Positions 38,301 through 45,170 of a stretch of 60,277 nt of DNA are shown one piece after another (positions within the stretch are counted from its first letter, which is position 1; the number at the start of each line of letters is the position of its first letter). This stretch comes from DUPQ01 sp964563155 (lineage in GTDB: Bacteria; Bacillota; Clostridia; DUPQ01): positions 1 through 60,277 of the forward strand of contig CAZLVL010000016.1 in assembly GCA_964563155.1 (NCBI GenBank). The letters are read 5' to 3'. The notes under the pieces were generated by a model. It was given only the letters and a program-made list of their open reading frames with translations, made no database searches and had not been told where the DNA came from. A program made the translations under genes and the position numbers.

Positions 38301-38904
38301 ATTGGTTTTCAATTTCAGTAATAATATCCCCAATTCTTATTAAGTTTTCTTCTGTACTATTTAGTTTTCTTAAGGACTCTAGCTTCTTTTGCTTGTATTT
38401 CATAATACCAGCAGCTTCTTCAAAGATTCCCCTTCTTTCTAAACTATTGGACTCAATAATGTTGTTGACCTCATGCTGACCAACAATAGAATAACCTTCT
38501 TTACCTACCCCTGTATCAAAAAACAAGGTTTGAATATCTTTTAATCTAACTGTTTTATCATTAATGGAATAATCAGATTCTCCAGACCTATACACTCTAC
38601 GGGTTACCTTAACTTGGTCAAAGTCTATATTTAAAAATCTACCACTATTGTCGAAATACAAAGAAGCTTCAGCAAAGCCTATGGGCTTTCTGTATTGGGT
38701 TCCAGAAAAAATCATATCTCCCATATTCATGCCTCTTAATTGTTTAGAACTTTGAGTACCTAAAACCCACCTTATGGCATCTGCTATATTGCTTTTGCCA
38801 CTTCCATTTGGGCCGACAATTGCAGTTATCCCCTTGTTGAATTCCAAGACGGTCTTTGTAGCAAAGGATTTAAACCCTTGGAGCTCTAGTTTTGTAAGAA
38901 TCAT
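35356..38904 (-). CDS. smc: Chromosome segregation ATPase SMC
   Basis: Condensin ATPase that extrudes loops and separates sister chromosomes. 1182 residues. N-terminal Walker A GPNGSGKSN (31-39), two long coiled coils (about 165-500 and 670-1000), a hinge around 510-660 with GGSITGGSQH near its end, and a C-terminal head with signature LLSGGEKAFTA and Walker B CVFDEIDTSLDD. The start overlaps the rnc stop as ATGA. The rnc-smc-ftsY order is common in Firmicutes. Confidence 0.98.
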   Translation of the reverse strand: MILTKLELQGFKSFATKTVLEFNKGITAIVGPNGSGKSNIADAIRWVLGTQSSKQLRGMNMGDMIFSGTQYRKPIGFAEASLYFDNSGRFLNIDFDQVKVTRRVYRSGESDYSINDKTVRLKDIQTLFFDTGVGKEGYSIVGQHEVNNIIESNSLERRGIFEEAAGIMKYKQKKLESLRKLNSTEENLIRIGDIITEIENQLEPLRKQSDKAKEYLRVYEILRTNEVGLYLNNLEMFESRIKKYQDDIGQLSQDIALKEEELEAIKEENKSNLQKIEDFENKENELKEELNSFLRNLESIRHEILLYKERLSNAKDEIKKNQDNIEDFKLREEELSKDYITKENAGHYLEKQVSNFKEKLEVLEKESDDIIKSLSETEKVTESLKAAIMKDLEDISSVKLEINDKVNKQRALEERLDNLDSNINKVIYENDSLLLSKQTKQEENLKLKKSKEEDVQKRDQLKTDYQKIQAQLTNLRDKEQKLKTNIEISQSNHNLIEDMEKHMQGYRNDVKAVMENKSLTGVVDVVAKIFSTKEIYNRAIESAMGGNIQNVVVEDEQAAKEAIEFLKSKNLGRVTFLPLNTVRPSYFNDNEVREIMSLNGVVDVAYKLLEYEGIFDNIAKYLLGKIIVVDTYDNAVAIARKTSHRYKLVTLTGEFFNTGGSITGGSQHAGKIGLLGRQKQLENLKITIKKLSVEQEEVSKEMKDHYSRLNTMAANIDKLDLDIREKDIQITKAESEILSLDKSYKQNQESLKSSKESKLLIKEEIKGFDDLIKAQNEILLGIEKAYEQKRQDLDLHELANKEKSSKRDNIYLDISNLKVSVGSIEESMKNNEEALIRIGFEKEALVVKRKETIKRNLELEEVVADLNKVILEKSTLVNKPDDIRLKFEKEIEKIRADRRKLSDENENFIQRVTDENKDIMLLQNKISSLEVSKGKTEIEIEAMKNRMWDEYNLTHNDALERHGEIENIGEARKQIVYAKSVIKQLGPVNLDSIEDYAKSNERYRFFTSQRDDIEKSKEDLYKTVNEMNTVMRKQFREKFAIISENFNEIFVKLFDGGQARLQLTDETDILECGIDIIVQPPGKKLQNMMLLSGGEKAFTAIALIFSMLKLNPSPFCVFDEIDTSLDDNNVMKYCKYLNNHKLQTQFVLITHRKGTMENADSIYGVTMQEHGITKVVSMQLTD

Positions 38905-39584
38905 CTTTTCTTTTTACCTTTTACTTCAAATTTTTTCAAAGCAACCTTAGCCGCTTCTTGTTGTGCTTCCTTTTTGCTCTTGCCACTACCTAGGCCAAAG
39001 ACCTTTTGGTTTACATAAACCTCTACAAGAAAAGTCTTATTGTGAGCCGGTCCCTTTTCTTGTTTGACCTTGTATGTAGGTTCTTCTTGATGTAAAGCTT
39101 GCACAATATGTTGCAATTTGGTTTTACTATCTTTATTATCACCGGATTTAATATATTCTACTATAAATTTATTAAGATTGGAAATAAGAAATATTTTTGC
39201 CTCATTTATTCCTGAGTCTAAATAGATAGCACCGGTAATAGATTCCACAATATCTGCCATAACCGATTTACTTTGGTTAACTATGGAGGTTATTGCTGAA
39301 GAACCTGCATAAATGCATTTGTTTAAACCTAAGTTTAGACTAACCTTGTATAGAGTGTCTTCACAAACGGCATAAGCTCTTGTAATGGTCATTTCTCCTT
39401 CTTGTAAATAGGAGTGACTTTTAAATAGAAACTCACTCACTATAATCTGAAGAATTGAATCACCTAAAAATTCAAGTTTCTCGTAATTGTTATCTTTATC
39501 ATAGGAACTATGAGTCAAGGCTGTTTTTAATAATTCAATATCCTTAAACTCATAACCTATTACTTTTTCTGCATATTTAAGCAT
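38901..39584 (-). CDS. rnc: Ribonuclease III
   Basis: Double-strand-specific endoribonuclease for rRNA and mRNA processing. 227 residues. The signature KLEFLGDSILQ lies around residues 37-47, with a second acidic site in DIVESITGAIYLD. A double-stranded RNA-binding domain follows (about 155-223, with GSGKSKKEAQQEAAK). AGGA precedes the ATG. Confidence 0.97.
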   Translation of the reverse strand: MLKYAEKVIGYEFKDIELLKTALTHSSYDKDNNYEKLEFLGDSILQIIVSEFLFKSHSYLQEGEMTITRAYAVCEDTLYKVSLNLGLNKCIYAGSSAITSIVNQSKSVMADIVESITGAIYLDSGINEAKIFLISNLNKFIVEYIKSGDNKDSKTKLQHIVQALHQEEPTYKVKQEKGPAHNKTFLVEVYVNQKVFGLGSGKSKKEAQQEAAKVALKKFEVKGKKKR

Positions 39585-39646
39585 AGTATCCTAATTTCTA
39601 TAATATTTTCACATGTAAACAGATAAATAAATTTTCTTGATTATAA

Positions 39647-39684
39647 CTTATTTTCTTAAGATCTTTAAATCTTAAGAAAATAAG
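39647..39684. repeat. Long perfect hairpin between acpP and rnc
   Basis: Inverted repeat with 16-bp perfect arms (39647-39662 and 39669-39684) and a 6-base loop. A TATAAT on the minus strand directly follows it, so it may also carry part of an rnc promoter. Confidence 0.7.
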
Positions 39685-39701
39685 GCTATTTTAAAATAGC
39701 C
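39684..39701 (-). terminator. Terminator after acpP
   Basis: Perfect 18-base palindrome (GGCTATTTT / AAAATAGCC), six bases past the acpP stop. On the minus strand it is followed by a U-rich tail. It lies back to back with a second, longer hairpin. Confidence 0.65.
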
Positions 39702-39707
39702 ATTATT

Positions 39708-39935
39708 TTATCTGTTAGTTTCAATAAAACCTACAGCATCTGAAACTGTAGTTATATTTTCTGCTTCTGTGTCAGGAATAGAAATTTTAAATTGATCTTC
39801 CATAGACATAATCAATTCAACAATGTCTAATGAGTCAGCACCTAAGTCCTCTATAAAAGAAGAGTCCATGGTTACACTGTCTGCGTCTACTCCCAATTGG
39901 TCTACAATAATTTCTTTTACTTTTTCAAAAATCAT
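39708..39935 (-). CDS. acpP: Acyl carrier protein
   Basis: Carries growing fatty acyl chains on a phosphopantetheine arm. 75 residues, acidic, with attachment Ser35 in LGADSLDIVEL. A strong GGAGG site precedes the ATG. It follows fapR and plsX, the usual lipid-synthesis neighbourhood of Firmicutes, but is separated from plsX by a 100-base gap with its own promoter. Confidence 0.98.
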   Translation of the reverse strand: MIFEKVKEIIVDQLGVDADSVTMDSSFIEDLGADSLDIVELIMSMEDQFKISIPDTEAENITTVSDAVGFIETNR

Positions 39936-39968
39936 TTTATCCTCCGTCCCTTTGATGGAATCATGTAT

Positions 39969-39977
39969 ATTATAACA
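39969..39977 (-). promoter_or_regulatory. Extended -10 promoter of acpP
   Basis: On the minus strand TGTTATAAT, an extended -10 element, about 35 bases before the ATG. There is no recognisable -35 box at the normal distance. Confidence 0.45.
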
Positions 39978-40012
39978 AATCCATCTAAAATTTTCCTATT
40001 TTATTATATTAA

Positions 40013-40030
40013 ACGCAATTTGCGTAAATA
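40013..40030 (-). terminator. Small hairpin after plsX, possible weak terminator
   Basis: ACGCAA / TTGCGT around a single central base, about 10 bases past the plsX stop, followed on the minus strand by a UA-rich run. It is too short to be certain. Confidence 0.35.
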
Positions 40031-40035
40031 TCTTT

Positions 40036-41031
40036 CTATATTGCTGGGGCAACTACCCTTTTAATTTTATCCACTATCTGGTTTTCTAGCAAATAAACTG
40101 TTTTTAATACTACATTTTTAATGGTCTTAGAATTAGAATTTCCATGAGATTTAATTATAAGGCCATTTACACCTAAAATTGGAGCTCCTCCCATTGTGTC
40201 TGGGTCTATTGTTTTTTTGAAAGCAAGAAAGTCCTTTTTTAAAATCAAAGCTGCAATTTTATTTATTAGTCCAGCATTAAAAATAGATTTAATGTTAGTA
40301 AAAATATAGTTTGCAGTTCCTTCCAAAACCTTTAAGCAGACATTCCCTGTAAAACCATCCGAAACAATGACATCTACAGTGCCTTGAGCTATTGCATGTC
40401 CTTCCACATTGCCGTAAAAATTAATGCTTGATTTTTGCAAAAGTTCATAAGCTTCTTTGGTTTCAGCTTTTCCTTTATTCTCTTCAGTTCCAATATTTAA
40501 AAGTCCCACACTTGGATTTTTGCAATCTGTCATAACCTTCATATATTCAGAACCAAAGTGGGCAAATTGAACATAACTTTCTGGTCTTAAAGTAGAGTTT
40601 AGTCCTGCATCAATTAAAAGACAAAATTTATCTCCTGAAGGGATAATAGCACCTAAGGCTGGTCTTATAACTCCATCAATTCTTCCTGTAATCAATAAAG
40701 ACCCAGCCAAAAGAGCACCAGAGTTACCTGCTGAAATAACAGCATGACCCTGGTTTTCTTTATGGTCAACTAAGGACCTTACCATGGATGAATCTTTTTT
40801 CATCTTAATAGCTTGAGTCGGTGTATCGTCAGAACTAATAACCTCTTCACAGTGGACTATTTTAATTCTCTCACTTATTCCTTCATTATCTTCTAATATT
40901 CTTTGTATTTGCTTACTATCTCCATACAAGCTTATATCAAATCCTGTTTTAGCTTTAACAGCTTCGACACAGCCTAAAACAATCATCTCAGGGGCATTAT
41001 CGCCACCCATAGCATCCACAAGAATGTTCAT
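40036..41031 (-). CDS. plsX: Phosphate acyltransferase PlsX
   Basis: Converts acyl-ACP to acyl-phosphate, the first step of phospholipid synthesis in the PlsX/PlsY pathway. 331 residues. The N-terminal VDAMGGDNAPE and the segment SAGNSGALLAGS are family signatures, followed by GFTGNVCLK and DPDTMGGAPILGVNG. AAAGGG lies before the ATG. It follows fapR by 11 bases, the typical fapR-plsX order. Confidence 0.97.
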   Translation of the reverse strand: MNILVDAMGGDNAPEMIVLGCVEAVKAKTGFDISLYGDSKQIQRILEDNEGISERIKIVHCEEVISSDDTPTQAIKMKKDSSMVRSLVDHKENQGHAVISAGNSGALLAGSLLITGRIDGVIRPALGAIIPSGDKFCLLIDAGLNSTLRPESYVQFAHFGSEYMKVMTDCKNPSVGLLNIGTEENKGKAETKEAYELLQKSSINFYGNVEGHAIAQGTVDVIVSDGFTGNVCLKVLEGTANYIFTNIKSIFNAGLINKIAALILKKDFLAFKKTIDPDTMGGAPILGVNGLIIKSHGNSNSKTIKNVVLKTVYLLENQIVDKIKRVVAPAI

Positions 41032-41042
41032 ATATACCCTTT

Positions 41043-41585
41043 CTAAACAGAAACAAGAATAAACTTACTTCTGAAAATCTCCTTATCATTTCTGTATACA
41101 AAAACCCAAACAAAGTAATTATTCAATCTAATTTGATTAACTTGAGCTTTTGCTATAAGTAGCTCATTTGCATATACAGGCTCTTTATACTTTATATTTG
41201 CTACACCCACTAAAGAAGCCTCAGAGTCTGTTACAGCTATAGCAACCGATTCTGCAAAGGAATAAATGTATTGTCCCCTTACAATGTTAGTCTTTTTAAA
41301 AACCATATCAGAGGTTGTCATAAACCTGGCAGTTCCCTCTTTGTTTAATTTTAGGTCAGTAATAGTACCCACAATATCTTCTGGAGCTAAAGCTCTTACT
41401 GTGTCTCTTATTCTCTCTCTAACCTCTTTAATCCCTAATTGCCCCCTATAATTACGTATTGAGGGCACACTTACTTTTAACATCTTAGCTAGTTGGCTAT
41501 CATTTAAGTAAGGATCTTGGGCTAAGAGCATCTGCAATTTTTCTAACCTATCATTCTTTTTTAAGGTTGCCTTGGTAACTTTCAA
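41043..41585 (-). CDS. fapR: Fatty acid and phospholipid synthesis repressor FapR
   Basis: Repressor of lipid synthesis genes that is released by malonyl-CoA. It has an N-terminal helix-turn-helix (about 12-55, with LNDSQLAKMLKVSVPSIRNY) and a hot-dog thioesterase-like domain (about 80-180) that binds the ligand. I place the start at the TTG at 41585, because AGGTGA lies five bases before it; a GTG nine bases upstream is open but lacks a site. No close match to the classic FapR operator is seen near fapR or acpP. Confidence 0.9.
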   Translation of the reverse strand: MKVTKATLKKNDRLEKLQMLLAQDPYLNDSQLAKMLKVSVPSIRNYRGQLGIKEVRERIRDTVRALAPEDIVGTITDLKLNKEGTARFMTTSDMVFKKTNIVRGQYIYSFAESVAIAVTDSEASLVGVANIKYKEPVYANELLIAKAQVNQIRLNNYFVWVFVYRNDKEIFRSKFILVSV

Positions 41586-41613
41586 ACTTATCACCTGATA
41601 ACAAATTTACATA

Positions 41614-41642
41614 AGTATACGATATTACGCTCATATTGTAAA
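41614..41642 (-). promoter_or_regulatory. Promoter of fapR-plsX
   Basis: On the minus strand TTTACA (41637-41642) and TATACT (41614-41619) with exactly 17 bases between. The -35 box overlaps the end of an inverted repeat. Confidence 0.7.
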
Positions 41643-41701
41643 TGGCAAATAAGAAAATAGAAACATACAATTATTAAAGATGCAATAAATTATTTGCCAT
41701 T
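41641..41701. repeat. Inverted repeat between pgsA and fapR
   Basis: Two perfect 12-base arms (41641-41652 AATGGCAAATAA and 41690-41701) separated by 37 bases. One arm touches the fapR -35 box and the other lies five bases from the pgsA stop. It may be a terminator stem for pgsA or a paired operator. Confidence 0.6.
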
Positions 41702-41706
41702 AAAAC

Positions 41707-42270
41707 CTAGTCCTTAATAAACTCTAAAGACTTTTTAACATAAATATATCCTGATACCACCGTAGCAATAATTGCTATTGCATAAAGTATTTGGGGCAAG
41801 TACCAAATGGGTAAGTAAAAAGAAAGCATGTAGGCTATAACCGCTATAAGTTGAAAGTTTGTCTTTATTTTTCCATATACATTAGCTGCTATAACCTCAC
41901 CTTTTTGTGCAGCTGCTAGCCTTAGACCATCCACTATTAAGTCTCTTGCAATAATAATAATTACAGTCCAGCCCCCTATCATTCCCCTTTGGACCAGCAT
42001 AACTAAGGCTGTGGTAACTAAAATTTTATCTGCAACAGGATCTATAAACTTACCTAAATTAGTAACTAGACTTAATTTTCTTGCTAAATAACCATCTAAA
42101 AAATCAGTAAATGAAGCAATAACAAATATTACAAGAGCAATCAAAACACCATATTTACTATGGAAAGTAAAAAGTCCCTCACCCAACCATGAAGGTGTGG
42201 GAATGAAGAATATAATGTAAAATGGTATTAGAAAAACTCTGGTAAAGGTCAATTTATTTGCTATATTCAT
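41707..42270 (-). CDS. pgsA: CDP-diacylglycerol--glycerol-3-phosphate 3-phosphatidyltransferase
   Basis: Membrane enzyme that makes phosphatidylglycerolphosphate, the precursor of phosphatidylglycerol and cardiolipin. 187 residues with several membrane helices. The CDP-alcohol transferase motif D56-x2-D59-G-x2-A-R-x8-G-x3-D-x3-D is complete (56-81). Its ATG overlaps the rimO stop (TAATG). The rimO-pgsA order is common in Clostridia. Confidence 0.96.
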   Translation of the reverse strand: MNIANKLTFTRVFLIPFYIIFFIPTPSWLGEGLFTFHSKYGVLIALVIFVIASFTDFLDGYLARKLSLVTNLGKFIDPVADKILVTTALVMLVQRGMIGGWTVIIIIARDLIVDGLRLAAAQKGEVIAANVYGKIKTNFQLIAVIAYMLSFYLPIWYLPQILYAIAIIATVVSGYIYVKKSLEFIKD

Positions 42271-43589
42271 TACAAAACCTCAGCTACTAAATTTTCATCT
42301 TGAAGTCCAACAATTTTTACTTGAATAAATTCATTTAAAACCAATTCTTCCTTTGAAGCAATATATATGATTGGATCAATTTCTTTTGCTTCTCCATAGG
42401 ATCTACCAGAATAAAAAAGACCATCAGGACTTACTCCCTCTACTAAAACCTGGTATATCTTTCCAATTCTTTCTTGATTTTTTTCAAGCATTATGTTTTG
42501 TTGGAGCGCTTGGCATTTTTTTAGCCTTTTTAATTTAATCTCTTCTTCAATATGGCCATCTAAATTATATGCTGCACTTCCTTCTTCCTTAAAGTAACTA
42601 AAAAAGCCTGCTCTGTCAAATCTATTTCTTTCTAAAAAGTCACAAAGCTTATAAAAATCCTCTTTTGTCTCTTGGGCAAATCCCACAATAAAGGTAGATC
42701 TTATTACAATATCATCAATATTCTTTCTTAATTTATCAATTAGATTATTATATTGCTCCCAACTTCCTTTTCTTCCCATGAGTTTCAGAATCTTATTTGA
42801 AGCATGTTGAAGAGGAATATCTAGATAATGTAGAAGTTTTTTACTCTTTTTCATCAGCTCTATAAGTTCATCATCTATTAATTCTGGATAGCAATAAAGA
42901 AGTCGAATCCATTTTAAATTTTCTATCTTTTCTAGCCGACGTAAAAGAGCACAAAGTGAGATTTGCCCATAAATATCTTTTCCGTAAGCGGTTGTATCTT
43001 GTGCTACTAGGGTTATTTCTTTTATCCCCTTATTATTACAAAGGTCTTCCACCTCAAAAACAATGTCTTCTATGCTTCTACTTCTAAATTTACCTCTTAT
43101 AAATGGAATAGTGCAATAGGTGCATCTGTTATCGCATCCTTCTGAAATCTTTACATAAGCTGATGCCTTCTTGCTTGATAAAAGTCTAGGACTATTCATA
43201 AAAGATGAGTCAATATTTTTTCCATATATAGTTTGTCTTTCATTACTATCTAAAATAGTTGCAATATCTTTATAGCCATCAATACCAATACAAAGATCCA
43301 CCTCGGGCATCTTATCTAAAACTTCCTCTTTGTATCTTTCTACTAAACAACCTGCTACTACAATCTTTTTCATGCTACCATCTTCTTTATATTTTCCAAA
43401 CTCTAAGATAGCATCAATAGCTTCTTCAACAGCAGGCTCAATAAAAGCACAGGTATTTATAATACCTATGTCAGCTTGTTTAGGGTCTGAAACTAAAACA
43501 TAATTATGATTTTTTAAACTTGCAGCTATAATTTCGCTGTCCACCAGATTTTTAGGACAGCCTAAAGAATTAATAATTATCTTCTTCAT
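42270..43589 (-). CDS. rimO: Ribosomal protein S12 methylthiotransferase RimO
   Basis: Radical SAM enzyme that methylthiolates an aspartate of ribosomal protein S12. The N-terminal SLGCPKNLVDSE is diagnostic for RimO rather than MiaB. Two more cluster-binding cysteines lie in INTCAF and AGCLVE, the radical SAM triad is in CDNRCTYC, and there is a C-terminal TRAM domain (about 375-439). The ATG at 43589 lies inside the recX end and begins the conserved region; an upstream TTG would add ten unconserved residues. Confidence 0.96.
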   Translation of the reverse strand: MKKIIINSLGCPKNLVDSEIIAASLKNHNYVLVSDPKQADIGIINTCAFIEPAVEEAIDAILEFGKYKEDGSMKKIVVAGCLVERYKEEVLDKMPEVDLCIGIDGYKDIATILDSNERQTIYGKNIDSSFMNSPRLLSSKKASAYVKISEGCDNRCTYCTIPFIRGKFRSRSIEDIVFEVEDLCNNKGIKEITLVAQDTTAYGKDIYGQISLCALLRRLEKIENLKWIRLLYCYPELIDDELIELMKKSKKLLHYLDIPLQHASNKILKLMGRKGSWEQYNNLIDKLRKNIDDIVIRSTFIVGFAQETKEDFYKLCDFLERNRFDRAGFFSYFKEEGSAAYNLDGHIEEEIKLKRLKKCQALQQNIMLEKNQERIGKIYQVLVEGVSPDGLFYSGRSYGEAKEIDPIIYIASKEELVLNEFIQVKIVGLQDENLVAEVL

Positions 43590-44046
43590 ATTCTGATAAA
43601 GCCTTTTCCACAGCCTCAATTGCCATATTTGTATCTATTCCATGATAGATTAGCTTGGATATCAATTTGTTTTTACTATGGTCTTTTATTCTATTTTTTA
43701 AAAAGCTTTTTATAAACTCCTCATCATCAATTTTACGGTATTCTACCAATTTTTCTATAGTGGCGTTTACCGCTCTTTCTGAAAATCCCTTGTCAAAGAG
43801 GTAGGATCTCATCCTATTGGCTGTTCTTTTGCCATTTAAAAGATATGCCAAGGCCCTCTTATGACAAGCTTCTTTTTCACTTTGAAATCTCAGCTTATCA
43901 ATTTCTTCATAGCTGAGATCTTCTTTTTCGTAAACATAATTTTTGAAATATACTTCTTGGTCTACATTTAAGATCTCTTCATTATCAAGTTGTAAAACAT
44001 AAATGTTTTTTGATCTTTTTGTGAAAAGTATCTTAACCTTTTCCAT
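43570..44046 (-). CDS. recX: Regulatory protein RecX
   Basis: Modulator that inhibits RecA filament growth. 158 residues made of three-helix repeats typical of RecX, with core patterns ACHKRALAYLLNGKRT, MRSYLFDKGF and KLISKLIYHGI. It sits directly downstream of recA (seven-base gap), as in many bacteria. Its end overlaps the rimO start by 20 bases. Confidence 0.93.
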   Translation of the reverse strand: MEKVKILFTKRSKNIYVLQLDNEEILNVDQEVYFKNYVYEKEDLSYEEIDKLRFQSEKEACHKRALAYLLNGKRTANRMRSYLFDKGFSERAVNATIEKLVEYRKIDDEEFIKSFLKNRIKDHSKNKLISKLIYHGIDTNMAIEAVEKALSEYEEDNY

Positions 44047-44053
44047 TTATAAT

Positions 44054-45088
44054 TTAATCCTCTTTTACTTCTTTTTTATCATTATCTTCTTCATTTTCCT
44101 GTTTTCCATCTAGCTCATACATTTGTCTTAATTTTACTTCAATTTCTCTAGATATTTCAGGATTTTGGACTAAGAACTCTTTAGCATTTTCTCTGCCTTG
44201 ACCAATTCTTTGGTCTTTATATGAATACCAGGCACCAGCCTTATTCACTATATCATTGGCTACACCAATATCTAATATACTGCCTTCCTTTGAGATACCT
44301 TGACCATATACAATATCAAATTCAGCTACTTTAAAGGGGGCTGCAATTTTGTTTTTAGCTATTTTAGCCTTTGTTTTACTACCAACTATATTTTCACCAA
44401 TCTTAATGTTCTCTGCTCTTCTTACTTCTACTCTAACGGTAGAATAGAATTTAAGTGCTCTACCACCAGGTGTTACCTCAGGATTACCAAACATTATACC
44501 TACTTTTTCTCTTAATTGATTTATAAATATGGCTGTGGTTTTAGATTTTGAAACAACAGAGGTTAACTTTCTTAAAGCTTGGCTCATAAGTCTAGCTTGT
44601 AAACCTACATGGGCATCCCCCATTTCACCATCAATTTCTGCCTTGGGCACAAGAGCAGCAACAGAGTCTATTACAATAATATCTAAAGCACCACTTCTTA
44701 CTAAGGCTTCACAAATCTCTAGCGCTTGTTCTCCTGTGTCAGGTTGGCTCACTATTAATTCATCTATATTAACCCCTAATTTTTTAGCATATATAGGATC
44801 AAGAGCATGTTCAGCGTCTATAAAGGCTGCTTCTCCACCTGCTTTTTGAGCTTCTGCAATTGCGTGTAAAGCAACTGTTGTTTTACCAGAAGATTCAGGT
44901 CCATAAATTTCAATAATTCTGCCTCTAGGAAATCCACCAACTCCTAAGGCTATATCTAAAGCTATAGAGCCGCTTGGAATGGATTCAACCTTCATACCTA
45001 GGTTTTGCCCCAGTCGCATAACAGCACCTTTACCGTAAGCTTTCTCAATTCCTGCCAAAGAGGCTTCTAATGCTTTTTTCTTATCCAT
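44054..45088 (-). CDS. recA: Recombinase RecA
   Basis: DNA strand-exchange ATPase and co-protease for SOS cleavage. 344 residues. P-loop GPESSGKT (63-70), Walker B IIVIDSVAAL, and DNA-binding loop regions (EIDGEMGDAHVGLQARL, and INQLREKVGIMFGNPE-like sequence). The C-terminal tail is acidic, as usual. AAAGGAG precedes the ATG. No LexA/SOS palindrome of the Gram-positive type is visible in its promoter. Confidence 0.99.
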   Translation of the reverse strand: MDKKKALEASLAGIEKAYGKGAVMRLGQNLGMKVESIPSGSIALDIALGVGGFPRGRIIEIYGPESSGKTTVALHAIAEAQKAGGEAAFIDAEHALDPIYAKKLGVNIDELIVSQPDTGEQALEICEALVRSGALDIIVIDSVAALVPKAEIDGEMGDAHVGLQARLMSQALRKLTSVVSKSKTTAIFINQLREKVGIMFGNPEVTPGGRALKFYSTVRVEVRRAENIKIGENIVGSKTKAKIAKNKIAAPFKVAEFDIVYGQGISKEGSILDIGVANDIVNKAGAWYSYKDQRIGQGRENAKEFLVQNPEISREIEVKLRQMYELDGKQENEEDNDKKEVKED

Positions 45089-45121
45089 TTCATGCTCCTT
45101 TTAATTTTTTTTCTTAAAACA

Positions 45122-45150
45122 ATTATATCTTAAGGTTAGCAGACATACAA
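45122..45150 (-). promoter_or_regulatory. Promoter of recA
   Basis: On the minus strand TTGTAT (45145-45150) and TATAAT (45122-45127) with a 17-base spacer. A further TTGACA lies upstream at the end of murJ. Confidence 0.65.
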
Positions 45151-45170
45151 GAAATACTTTTTCTTTTTTG

